A stretch of 64,000 bases of DNA, from NCBI RefSeq assembly GCF_916858655.1, contig NZ_CAKASL010000001.1, positions 248,001 to 312,000 on the forward strand, written 5' to 3'. How positions within the stretch are numbered: position 1 is the stretch's first letter; each line of letters opens with the position of its first letter. Shown here in pieces: positions 30,705 to 43,764 of the stretch. This DNA is from Aeromicrobium sp. Leaf350. Lineage in GTDB: Bacteria > Actinomycetota > Actinomycetes > Propionibacteriales > Nocardioidaceae. Under the pieces are notes generated by a model. It saw only the letters and a program-made list of their open reading frames with translations. It was not told where the DNA came from and made no database searches. Position numbers and translations under genes: made by a program.

Positions 30705-31833
30705 CGCGGGTGCGGCGCCAGGGCAGGCAGAACCAGCGGACCAGGGCTTCGAGCGGGCCTCGCGGCACGAGCGCGCGCCAGAGCCAGGCGAGGGCCACGA
30801 GCAGCAGCACCTGCACCCACCACTCGCGGTAGTAGCCGCCCGTGAAGCTGGCCTCGTGCTGGCGGTTCGCCCACGTGAGCACGACGTGCATGACGTAGAG
30901 CGTCAACGTCATCGAGCCCGCGAACCGCAACGGCGTGGTGATCCGCGTGCCGGCGCCGGATCGGCACACCAGGAGGCACAGGCCGATCACGAGCACGGCC
31001 GACCCGGTCGCTCCGATCACGTTGAGCGGTGTCGACGTGTGCTGCCCGGCCGCGAGGAACCAGGTCGGGTCGAGCGGGTCGAGCTGGGAGGACGACCAGA
31101 AGAGCTGCTCCACCGCCGGGTCGCCGAAGACCTGGTCCTGGAACGCCCCCAGGAAGAGCGCCGTGGCGGCGATCCAGAGGGCCGCGACCGTCGCGACCCC
31201 TCCTCCGACCACGAGGCGCCGCACGACGACAGCGCTGCGCAGGTCGAGCCGCGCGAGCACGAGACCGACGAGGACGTACCCGAACCACACGACGGCCGGG
31301 TAGCCGCCCCAGAGCAGCAGCGAGACGGGCAGCTCGCCCAGTCCCCCGGCGAACGACGGCTGGATGACGTCGCTGACCGGTGGGTCGACGAGGTGCCGCA
31401 GCCCGAACAGCGCCGCGGGCGACAGCAGGATCCATCCCCCGGCCAGGAGTGCGAGGGCGCGGGTCGAGAGCTGGCGCACGAGCACGGTCGCCGCGACCAG
31501 CAGCGCGTAGCACGGCAGGATCACCAGGATCGTCAGGTCGGGCAGGGCCGCGAGACCCAGGCCGATCACCATCAGCGCGACGCCTCGTCGCACGACCGCG
31601 GCGCGGGTGCCGGTGCCCTCGGGGTCGAGGCGGGTCATGAGACCCACGCTCAGCCCGGCCAGCACGGCGAACAGCGGCGCGGCGCGACCCGAGGCCAGCC
31701 ACTCCGAGACCGGCGGCCAGTCGTACCCCGTCCACGGGGGCCCGAGGTGCGCCAGCATCATGCCGAGCAGCGCCACCGCGCGGGCCAGGTCGATGCCCGC
31801 CAGGCGTGCGGAGCCCTGCCGGGGTGGCGTCAC
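30694..31833 (-). CDS. Multi-pass membrane protein (DUF418/DUF1624-type acyltransferase fold)
   Basis: 379 aa, about ten hydrophobic segments. The N-terminus RLAGIDLARAVALLGMMLAHLG is the signature of heparan-alpha-glucosaminide N-acetyltransferase/DUF418-type proteins, and the C-terminal part has LRFAGSMTLTLYVMHVVLTW, also typical. Such proteins probably transfer acyl groups across the membrane onto surface polymers. The start is a GTG at 31833, 7 bp after holA; nearby ATGs hit a stop after three codons. The repeat element at its 3' end encodes its stop. Confidence 0.75.
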   Translation of the reverse strand: MTPPRQGSARLAGIDLARAVALLGMMLAHLGPPWTGYDWPPVSEWLASGRAAPLFAVLAGLSVGLMTRLDPEGTGTRAAVVRRGVALMVIGLGLAALPDLTILVILPCYALLVAATVLVRQLSTRALALLAGGWILLSPAALFGLRHLVDPPVSDVIQPSFAGGLGELPVSLLLWGGYPAVVWFGYVLVGLVLARLDLRSAVVVRRLVVGGGVATVAALWIAATALFLGAFQDQVFGDPAVEQLFWSSSQLDPLDPTWFLAAGQHTSTPLNVIGATGSAVLVIGLCLLVCRSGAGTRITTPLRFAGSMTLTLYVMHVVLTWANRQHEASFTGGYYREWWVQVLLLVALAWLWRALVPRGPLEALVRWFCLPWRRTRAGR

Positions 31834-31840
31834 GACCGCA

Positions 31841-32824
31841 TCATCCGCGGGACGGACGGCGCCGCAGGGACGCGACGCGCAGCACCATGCGCTCGGTGGC
31901 GTACTCCGGGTCGGCCGTGGCGCCCTTGACGTCGAGGTCGGCCTGCGCCACGGCGGCCAGCGCACCCTGCAGCCCGGTGGCGTCCCACTGCTGCAGCTGA
32001 CGGCGCATCCCCTGGATCTTGAACGGAGGAGCGCCGACGTGCTTCGCGAGGTCGGCGTCGCGAAGTCCCTGGGGGGCCGTGGCGAGGCGGACGAGCTGTC
32101 GGACGCCGGACGCGACGGCCGAGACCACCACGACCGGCGAGGTGCGCGAGGCAAACGCCCAGCGCAGGCGCTCGACCGCGATGTCGAGCCGCCCGTCGAG
32201 CACGGCGTCGGCGATCTCGTAGCCGCGCACCTCGGCGCGACCGCCGAAGTACCGGCGCACGACCTCGACGGAGATGTCGTCGCCCTCGGGCACCGAGGCC
32301 ACGAGCTGGTCGGCCGCACCGGCGAGCGCCCGAAGGTCGAGGCCCACCGCGGTGACGAGGGTGCTGGCGGCCTCGTCGGACATCGAGGTGCCGAGGCGCT
32401 TGACCTCGGCGCGCACCCAGCCCGCGTGGTCGCGCTCGTACTTCGGGGCCTCCTGCTTGGCCTCGGAGACCGCGCTCAGCTTGCGGAGCTTGTCGAGCAC
32501 GCCGCGACCCTTCTGGCCGCCACCGTGCACGAGCACGAGCGCGACCTCGGGGGCGGGCTCGGCCGCGTAGGCCAGCAGCTCGGCCTGCACGTCGTCGCCC
32601 AGGTCCTGCAGGTCGTGCACCACCACGGCGCTGGCGGTGCTGAACAACGAGGGGCTGGTGAGGGTCAGGAGCTCACCGGGGACGAGCTGCCCGGCCACGC
32701 ACTCCGACACCTCGCACTCGGGCTCCTCGGCCAGGACGGCGGAGACGGCCCGGCGACGGGTGCGGTCGGCGAGGAACTCCGATCCGCCCGTGATGAGCAG
32801 GATCCTGCCGAAGACCGAGGGCAC
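31841..32824 (-). CDS. holA: DNA polymerase III subunit delta
   Basis: 327 aa. ILLITGGSEFLADRTRR at the N-terminus and the HDLQDLGDDVQAELLAYAAEPAPE...LVLVHGGGQKGRG segment are characteristic of bacterial delta. The C-terminal part holds a FASRTSPVVVVSAVASGVRQL-type collar domain. It is the clamp-loader subunit that opens the beta sliding clamp. It follows comEC in the same direction with a 10-bp gap, the usual actinobacterial comEA-comEC-holA arrangement. Start is GTG. Confidence 0.94.
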   Translation of the reverse strand: MPSVFGRILLITGGSEFLADRTRRRAVSAVLAEEPECEVSECVAGQLVPGELLTLTSPSLFSTASAVVVHDLQDLGDDVQAELLAYAAEPAPEVALVLVHGGGQKGRGVLDKLRKLSAVSEAKQEAPKYERDHAGWVRAEVKRLGTSMSDEAASTLVTAVGLDLRALAGAADQLVASVPEGDDISVEVVRRYFGGRAEVRGYEIADAVLDGRLDIAVERLRWAFASRTSPVVVVSAVASGVRQLVRLATAPQGLRDADLAKHVGAPPFKIQGMRRQLQQWDATGLQGALAAVAQADLDVKGATADPEYATERMVLRVASLRRRPSRG

Positions 32825-32834
32825 GCACGCGAGT

Positions 32835-35111
32835 CTAGTCGCGCGTCAGGACACGGAGTCCACCGTCGCGCACGACGACCCCGAGGTCGCCCTGAAGGTC
32901 GGTGCGCCACCAGGTCGCCCCGAGCCGGGCGAGCAGCTCGAGCGTCGACGGCGCGGGGTGGCCGTAGTCGTTGTCGCGCCCGGCACTCAGCAGCGCGACG
33001 GACGCCCCGGTGGCCAGGACGAAGTCGGGGTCCTGGTGCGCGCTGCCGTGGTGCGGCACCTTCAGCACGTCGGCGCGGACGTCGGTGCCGGCTCGCAGGA
33101 TGGCCCGCTGCGCCTCCGGCTCGACGTCTCCCGTCAGCAGCAGCCGCACGCCGTCGACCTCGAGTCGGAGCACGAGGCTCAGGTCGTTGCGGTCCTCGCC
33201 CGGGGTCGGTTCCCGCTCCAGGGGCCACAGCACCTCGAGCCGCACCGGGCCGACCTCGATCACGTCACCGGCCGCCGCGAGCTCGACGGGCACGCCTGGG
33301 ACGTCCGGCCCGCCCGAGGCCCCCACCACGACCGTGTCGACCGCGCGGTCGCGCGTCACGCCCTGCCACCCCGCCACGTGGTCGGCGTCGGCGTGGGTCA
33401 GCACCAGGGCCGACACGCGGTCGATGCCGAGCCGGCTCAGACAGCGATCGATGGGTTCGGGCTCCATCCCCGTGTCGACCACGACGGCGCGCCCCTCCCC
33501 CGCATCGATCACGAGACCGTCGCCCTGTCCGACGTCGCACGCCACCAGCACCCAGTCGTCCGGCGGCCAGCCCGGGCTCGGCGGTCGCCAGACGACGACG
33601 GCCAGTCCGACGACGAGCCCGATCGTGACGGCCGGGCGACGCAGCAGCCACCAGAGCACGACCGCGGCGACGGGGACGACCACGAGGCTGACCCACCACG
33701 GGCCCGCCCATGAGACGGCAGCACCGTCGAGCCCGCCGGCGTGCCGGGCGACACCGACCAGCCACCGCGCCCCGAGGGCAGCAATGGTCCCGGCCACCGA
33801 TCCGAGCGCCGGGTGCAGAAGCCACAGCAGGCCCCCGAGCAGGCCCGCGACCGTGGTGGGCGCGACCGCCGGCGCCGCCACGATGTTGGCCAGCACCGCG
33901 ACGACCGACAGCTCGCCGCTGAGCGCCACGAGAGCCGGCGTGCAGGCGACCTGCGCCGCCAGCGGCACGGCGGTCGCGACGGCCGCCCACCGCGGCAGCC
34001 AGCGCATCCGCGTGACGAGCGGCGGCGCCAGCACGACGATGCCCGCCGTGGCACACACCGACAGCACGAAGCCGGGTGAGCGACCCAGCCACGGGTCGAC
34101 CACCAGCAGCGCCAGCACGGCCACGGCCAGCGCCCGCACCCCGCCGGCGGCACCGACGCCGAGCGCGACGATGCCCACCACGCCCATCGCCGCCGCACGC
34201 AGGACGCTCGGCTCGGGGCGGGCGACGAGCACGAAGCCCACGACCGCCACGAGTCCCAGCACCACCCACCACCGGCGCCGCACCCCGAGGACCCGGGCGA
34301 CGCCGAGCACGGCCGCGAGCACGATCGTGAGGTTGGTCCCGGACACCGCGAGCAGATGGGTGAGCCCGCTCCGGCGGAAGTCCTCCTCGAGCGGGTCGGA
34401 GACGGCTGCGTCGTCGCCGTCGACCAGGGCCGGCACCAGGGCACGAGGGTCGAGCGGCTCGTGCGAGACCGACTCCCGCACGCCGGTGCGCACCCGCTCG
34501 CTCATGGCCCACCACCACGGCACGCCCGGCAGCACCTCGACGTCGAGGGCGCCGAGCACGGCGACCTCGGCGGGATCGTCCGACGGCGAGGCCCGAGCGG
34601 TGACCGCGACACGGCGACCGACCGTCAGGTCACGCACGTCGACTTCGGTGGCCGTGGCCGGCACGAAGACCGTCACGGCACCGCCGTCGCGCACCGCACC
34701 GAGCCGGCTCGTGCCCTCGACCACCTGGCCGGCCAGCACCACGCCGTCGCCGCCTGGGGCGCGATACGCACGTCCGTCGACCGTGACCTCGAGGACCACC
34801 TCGACGGTCACCCCTCGCTCGGCCCACGCACGCACCGGAGAACCCTCGACCGCGGCGACCTGCCACGCCGCGGACGCCGCCACGACCCCGACGAGGCACG
34901 CGGAGACGGTGAAGACCGGACGCCGCACCAGCGCTGCCAGCGCGACGCATGCACCCGCCGCGGTGAGCGCGACCCAGGACGGCTGCCCGACGGCCCAGGC
35001 CGCAAGCGCCCACGCCAGTGCCGCCGCCGGCACCAGGCGCAGGTCGTGCCGAGGCCGCAGCAGCGCCTCATCCGGTGACGAGGTCACGGGGTCAGACGGT
35101 GACGAGGTCAC
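32835..35111 (-). CDS. comEC: ComEC/Rec2-type competence DNA channel protein
   Basis: About 758 aa. The N-terminal membrane part includes GLTHLLAVSGTNLTIVLAAVLGVAR (the ComEC signature HLLAVSGTN), and the C-terminal metallo-beta-lactamase-like domain has LVLTHADADHVAGW, RNDLSLVLRLE, LLTGDVE and LKVPHHGS. It forms the inner-membrane channel for DNA uptake. The start is ambiguous: three GTG codons (35087, 35111, 35135) lie in a 24-bp in-frame tandem repeat that duplicates the comEA end. 35111 is chosen because it is 4 nt beyond the comEA stop. Confidence 0.88.
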   Translation of the reverse strand: MTSSPSDPVTSSPDEALLRPRHDLRLVPAAALAWALAAWAVGQPSWVALTAAGACVALAALVRRPVFTVSACLVGVVAASAAWQVAAVEGSPVRAWAERGVTVEVVLEVTVDGRAYRAPGGDGVVLAGQVVEGTSRLGAVRDGGAVTVFVPATATEVDVRDLTVGRRVAVTARASPSDDPAEVAVLGALDVEVLPGVPWWWAMSERVRTGVRESVSHEPLDPRALVPALVDGDDAAVSDPLEEDFRRSGLTHLLAVSGTNLTIVLAAVLGVARVLGVRRRWWVVLGLVAVVGFVLVARPEPSVLRAAAMGVVGIVALGVGAAGGVRALAVAVLALLVVDPWLGRSPGFVLSVCATAGIVVLAPPLVTRMRWLPRWAAVATAVPLAAQVACTPALVALSGELSVVAVLANIVAAPAVAPTTVAGLLGGLLWLLHPALGSVAGTIAALGARWLVGVARHAGGLDGAAVSWAGPWWVSLVVVPVAAVVLWWLLRRPAVTIGLVVGLAVVVWRPPSPGWPPDDWVLVACDVGQGDGLVIDAGEGRAVVVDTGMEPEPIDRCLSRLGIDRVSALVLTHADADHVAGWQGVTRDRAVDTVVVGASGGPDVPGVPVELAAAGDVIEVGPVRLEVLWPLEREPTPGEDRNDLSLVLRLEVDGVRLLLTGDVEPEAQRAILRAGTDVRADVLKVPHHGSAHQDPDFVLATGASVALLSAGRDNDYGHPAPSTLELLARLGATWWRTDLQGDLGVVVRDGGLRVLTRD

Positions 35112-35137
35112 GGGGTCAGACGGTGACGAGGTCACGG
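35073..35137. repeat. 24-bp tandem repeat at the comEA/comEC junction
   Basis: Two complete 24-bp units (35073-35096, 35097-35120) and a 17-bp partial third (35121-35137). The unit is a multiple of three, contains the comEA stop and a GTG in the comEC frame, and gives repeated VTSSPSDP at the ComEC N-terminus. Copy number could change without a frameshift. Confidence 0.9.
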
Positions 35138-35844
35138 AGATCGGCGAGCGTCGCCTCGCCGATGCCCCGCACCTCGAGCAGGTCGTCGACGCTCGTGAAC
35201 GACCCGTTCTCGGTGCGCCAGTCGATGATCGACTGCGCCGTGACCGGGCCGACCCCGGGCAGCTCGTCGAGCTCGTCGGCCGTCGCCGTGTTGAGGTTCG
35301 TGGCTCCACCTGGGGTCGAGCCGGAGCCGGCCGGCGCGACGGGTGCGACGCCCACCAGCACCTGCTCACCGTCGACGAGCTTGCGCGCCAGGTTCAGCCC
35401 CGAGGTGTCGACGACGCCGGCCAGCCCGCCGGCGGCCTCGATCGCCTCGTGCACCCGCGAGCCCGCCGGGAGCGCGACGATGCCGGGACGCTGCACGAGT
35501 CCGGCGACGTCGACCACGATCTCGCCGGTCTCGACCGGCCCTTCGGTGGCCTCCGAGACCGCCGGAGCGTCGCCGACGCCGGCCGGGTCGGCCTGGGGAC
35601 GGCCCGACAGCACCGACCACGCCAGCACGACCGCGGCTCCGACCACGACCGCCACCACCACCCGCACGTGCAGCCGGGTGACGCGCCGATGGAGCGGCGC
35701 GGCGGGAACCGGCACCGCAGGCGGAGTCGTGGGCTCGGCGACCGGGGCTCCGTGCGCCGGAGGAGGCACGTGCTCGTCGAAGGACGCGACGAGCTGCGCG
35801 AGTCTGCGGCGGGCGATCTCCGCGCGGGTCTCCTCGGTGTCCAC
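35116..35844 (-). CDS. comEA: ComEA-like DNA-binding competence protein
   Basis: 242 aa. There is an N-terminal cytoplasmic stretch, one membrane helix (VVVAVVVGAAVVLAWSVL, near residue 65), a SLBB-like middle domain (IVVDVAGLVQRPGIVALPAGSRV) and a C-terminal helix-hairpin-helix pair (TATADELDELPGVGPVTAQSII and the DLLEVRGIGEATLADLRDL region). It binds incoming DNA outside the membrane and passes it to ComEC. Start GTG at 35844. The 3' end is the origin of the 24-bp tandem repeat. Confidence 0.93.
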   Translation of the reverse strand: MDTEETRAEIARRRLAQLVASFDEHVPPPAHGAPVAEPTTPPAVPVPAAPLHRRVTRLHVRVVVAVVVGAAVVLAWSVLSGRPQADPAGVGDAPAVSEATEGPVETGEIVVDVAGLVQRPGIVALPAGSRVHEAIEAAGGLAGVVDTSGLNLARKLVDGEQVLVGVAPVAPAGSGSTPGGATNLNTATADELDELPGVGPVTAQSIIDWRTENGSFTSVDDLLEVRGIGEATLADLRDLVTV

Positions 35845-35939
35845 GTCCCGACGCTAGGTGGCCGGAGCCTCCCGCGGGCCGACGAACCGGCGGCCTGTGG
35901 ACGACGCGGCCTGTGGACGGAGCTGCCGCTGGACGACGC

Positions 35940-36821
35940 TCAGTGCGGCGTGACGGTGACCGCGACCGTGCCCGGCCCGACGTGCGCACCGATCACGGCG
36001 CCGACCTCGTCGACCGCGATGGCGTCGCGCTCGAGCCGCTTGGCCAGCCGCTCGGCGAGCTGCTCGGCCACGGGCGCGTTCGCGAGGTGCTGCACCCCGA
36101 TGTCGTAGCCGTCGAGCTGCTCGGCGGCCTCGGCCGCGAGCGTCTCCATGCGGGCGATGGCCTTCCCCGAGGTGCGCACCTTCTCGAGCGGCACGACGAG
36201 GCCGTCGGTGATCGTCAGCAGCGGCTTGACCGCCAGGGCCGAGCCGATCAGGGCGCCCACCGCGTTGACCCGACCGCCGCGACGCAGGTACTCGAGCGTG
36301 TCGACGTAGATCAGGGCCGTGGAGCTGGACCCGGCGACCCGGGCGACCTCGGCGACGTCCTCCGGGCTCACGTCCTCACCGCGGGCCCGCGCCGCGAGAC
36401 CGGCCGCGAAGCCGGTCGCGAGCCCGACCTGACGCGAGTCGACGACCGAGACCGGCACCGGCGAGCGCTTGGCGGCGAGCATCGCGGAGTCGAGCGTGCC
36501 CGACATGCGGCTCGACAGGTGCACCGAGACGATCGACGTCGCGCCCTCCTTGGCCAGACGCGCGTAGACCTCCGCGAACTCGTCCGGGTTGGGGCGGGAC
36601 GTGCTGACCGGCACGAATTCCTTGAGCGCCGCGGCGATCAGGTCGGCGGACGTGTCGACGCCCTCGGTGTAGGTGTCGGCTCCCACGACGACGCTGAGCG
36701 GGACGACGGCGATCCCCTCACGCTCGGCGTCAGCGGGATCGAGCGACGCCGTCGAGTCGGTGACGACCGCAACGCCCCCGGGGAACGCCGCGGACTTCTT
36801 CGTGCGTCGTTTCCCGGCCAT
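35940..36821 (-). CDS. DegV-family fatty-acid-binding protein
   Basis: 293 aa. The conserved VVTDSTASLDP start, DTYTEGVDTSADLIAA, TSRPNPDEFAEVYARLA, SIVSVHLSSRMSGTLDSA and VVDSRQVGLATGF segments are typical of DegV proteins, which bind a fatty acid and can serve fatty-acid kinase (FakB-like). No FakA gene is visible here. The gene stands alone between comEA and leuS. Confidence 0.92.
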   Translation of the reverse strand: MAGKRRTKKSAAFPGGVAVVTDSTASLDPADAEREGIAVVPLSVVVGADTYTEGVDTSADLIAAALKEFVPVSTSRPNPDEFAEVYARLAKEGATSIVSVHLSSRMSGTLDSAMLAAKRSPVPVSVVDSRQVGLATGFAAGLAARARGEDVSPEDVAEVARVAGSSSTALIYVDTLEYLRRGGRVNAVGALIGSALAVKPLLTITDGLVVPLEKVRTSGKAIARMETLAAEAAEQLDGYDIGVQHLANAPVAEQLAERLAKRLERDAIAVDEVGAVIGAHVGPGTVAVTVTPH

Positions 36822-36892
36822 GCGCGGAGTCTATAGCGGGCAGGCGTAGCCCCCGGGAGGTTGACCGCGCCGGAAGGCACGCCCTTCGAGCA

Positions 36893-41769
<4,877 letters not shown>

Positions 41770-41786
<17 letters not shown>

Positions 41787-42528
41787 GGCCCGCGTGCAGG
41801 TCACCGACCGCACCGCCGTCGCCGTCTCCGACGTGCGCAAGACCTTCCTGCTGCGTCACACGCACTCGCTCAAGGAGTCGATGGTCGCGCTCGTCCGCGG
41901 CCGCAAGATCTCCTCGACGTTCGACGCCCTCAGCGGGGTCGACTTCGCGATCGAGGCGGGCGAGTCCGTCGCGCTGCTCGGCTTCAACGGCTCCGGCAAG
42001 TCGACGCTGCTCAAGCTGATCTCCGGCGTGCTGCGCCCGGATGCGGGCACGGTGCGCATCCGCGGTCGAATCGCTGGGCTCATCGAGGTGGGCGCCGGCT
42101 TCCACCCTGACCTGTCCGGACGCGAGAACGTGTACCTCAACGCCGCGATCCTCGGCATGACGAAGGACGAGATCGACTCCCGCTTCGACGACATCGTCGC
42201 GTTCAGCGAGATCGAGAAGTTCATCGACACCGAGGTCAAGCACTACTCCTCGGGCATGTTCCTGCGCCTGGCGTTCTCCGTCGCGGTGCACACCGAGGTC
42301 GACATCCTGCTGGTCGACGAGATCCTCTCGGTCGGCGACGAGCCGTTCCAGCGCAAGTGCCTCGAGCGCATCCGTGAGCTGCAGGCGGCCGGCAAGACGC
42401 TCGTGGTCGTCAGCCACGACCTCAACATGGTCTCGGACCTCTGCAGCCGCGGCATCCTGCTGCGCGAGGGCAAGGTCATGTTCGACGGCGACGCCAAGCT
42501 CGCCGTCGAGCAGATGCGCGCCCAGTAG
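41770..42528 (+). CDS. wzt: Polysaccharide ABC transporter ATPase
   Basis: 252 aa. Walker A is GFNGSGKST (near residue 71), the signature is YSSGMFLRLAFSVA, Walker B is DILLVDEIL and the H-loop is VSHDLNM. The FHPDLSGRENVYLNAAILGM segment is the Wzt/TagH-type signature loop. Two starts compete: TTG at 41770 with a strong GGAGGG site, and GTG at 41794 with GAGG. The TTG start overlaps the permease end by 17 bp. Confidence 0.93.
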
Positions 42529-42546
42529 CAGGACGCGACCCGCGGT

Positions 42547-42966
42547 TCAGCCCTCGAGGCGGAAGTCGGCGAAGTCGAAGCCGGGCGAGACGAGGCAGCT
42601 GACCAAGGCATCGGCGTCGCTCGGGACGGTCCGCTGCCAGACGCCGGCCGGCACGAGCACCTGAGGCTCGGCGTCGACGGCGCACGTGTGCGTGACGACC
42701 TCGGCACCCGGCTGCTCTCCCGCCCCGGCGAGCTCCAGCGTGACCGAGCCCGACTGGGCGATCCACAGCTCGTCGGAGGCGACGGCGTGCCAGGCGGACG
42801 ACTCCCCGGCCGGCAGGTGGAAGTGGATCAGCGTCGCGGTCGCCCGGACGCGCCCGTCCGGCAGCGTCACCTCGACCGGGGAGCGCCAGGTCTCGGCGAA
42901 CCAGCCACCCTCGGGGTGGGGCTCGAGCCCGAGCCGCTCGATGTCGCTCGTGCCGCCATCGCTCAT
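42547..42966 (-). CDS. Cupin (DUF985-type) protein
   Basis: 139 aa. The start GLEPHPEGGWFAETWRSPVEV leads into the cupin core with LIHFHLPAGESSAWHAVASDELW and the tail LVSPGFDFADFRL. This is the DUF985/RmlC-like cupin fold; the histidines HFH and H in SSAWH could bind a metal. Function is unknown. It overlaps the preceding phosphotransferase gene by 4 bp (ATGA) and converges on wzt. Confidence 0.87.
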   Translation of the reverse strand: MSDGGTSDIERLGLEPHPEGGWFAETWRSPVEVTLPDGRVRATATLIHFHLPAGESSAWHAVASDELWIAQSGSVTLELAGAGEQPGAEVVTHTCAVDAEPQVLVPAGVWQRTVPSDADALVSCLVSPGFDFADFRLEG

Positions 42967-43748
42967 GACAGGGCCGCCTCGATCTCGGCGCGACGCTCGC
43001 GGAACGCCGCGACCCGGTCGCGGGTGCGCTGGGGCTCGCCCTTGGTCTGCAGGTTGAGCATCCCCGGATCGCCCCGCTCGATGCCCGCGGCGATGCGCTC
43101 GGTGGCCATGGTCATGCGGCGGTCGACGGCGTCGAGCAGAGTCAGCGGGCCGCACTCGGCATACGCGTCGACCACGAGGTCGAGGCGGCGGGCCGTCTCG
43201 GCGGCACCGATGTCGCGGTAGAGCGGGATCGCGGTCCAGCAGAGGAAGGCGAGGTCGTCGAGCGGGTCGCCCGGACCGGCGAGGTCCCAGTCGATCATCG
43301 CGACGAAGTGGCCGCTCTGGATGATCCAGTTGTAGGCGCCCGGGTCGTTGTGGCAGATGATCTGGCCCTGCTCGAGCTCCACGGGCTCCTCCCCCGTCTG
43401 CCGCCAGATGCGTGGGCTGTCGGGTCGGAAGGAGTCGACCAGGTCGTGGAAGTCGCGCAGCCAGCCGACCGCCTCGACCAGCACGTCGTCGAGCACGACC
43501 TCGTCGTCGACCGGCACGCCGCGACCCTCGACGTAGGAGACGATCTCGCGGCCCTCGTCGTCGATGCCTCCGACGTGCGGGATGCCGCCGAGCCCCTCGT
43601 CGGCGAGCCAGGTCAGCAGCTCGTGCACCGCCGGGGTCCAGGGGCCGGTGGGACGGCGGACCGTGCGGCCCACCTTCCAGACGCCGCCCGAGCCTCCGGG
43701 CAGGTGCTCCGGCGTGGGACCTTCGGACGGGGAAGCCTCGCGTGACAC
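42963..43748 (-). CDS. Aminoglycoside phosphotransferase-family protein
   Basis: 261 aa. The start region LPGGSGGVWKVGRTVRRPTGPWTPAVHELL and the catalytic loop IICHNDPGAYNWII (HNDxxxxN) with the metal motif MIDWDLAGPGDPLDDLA identify an APH/ChoK-like kinase. Aminoglycoside resistance is not implied: the family also contains kinases for choline, homoserine and sugars. Its start codon is only 9 bp from that of the divergent YibE/F gene. Confidence 0.85.
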   Translation of the reverse strand: MSREASPSEGPTPEHLPGGSGGVWKVGRTVRRPTGPWTPAVHELLTWLADEGLGGIPHVGGIDDEGREIVSYVEGRGVPVDDEVVLDDVLVEAVGWLRDFHDLVDSFRPDSPRIWRQTGEEPVELEQGQIICHNDPGAYNWIIQSGHFVAMIDWDLAGPGDPLDDLAFLCWTAIPLYRDIGAAETARRLDLVVDAYAECGPLTLLDAVDRRMTMATERIAAGIERGDPGMLNLQTKGEPQRTRDRVAAFRERRAEIEAALS

Positions 43749-43764
43749 CCTGGCATCGTGTCAC
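43742..43764. promoter_or_regulatory. Palindrome spanning two divergent start codons
   Basis: GTGACAC (43742-43748) and GTGTCAC (43758-43764) are a perfect 7-bp inverted repeat with 9 bp between. Each half carries the GTG of one of the divergent genes, so a dimeric regulator binding here would block both starts. Any promoter must lie in the opposite gene's coding sequence. Confidence 0.5.

Noticed and set aside
32971-36108. 1045-codon plus-strand open frame
   Set aside because: Antisense to comEC, comEA and part of degV. Ser/Thr/Pro/Arg-rich with no motif, so a shadow.
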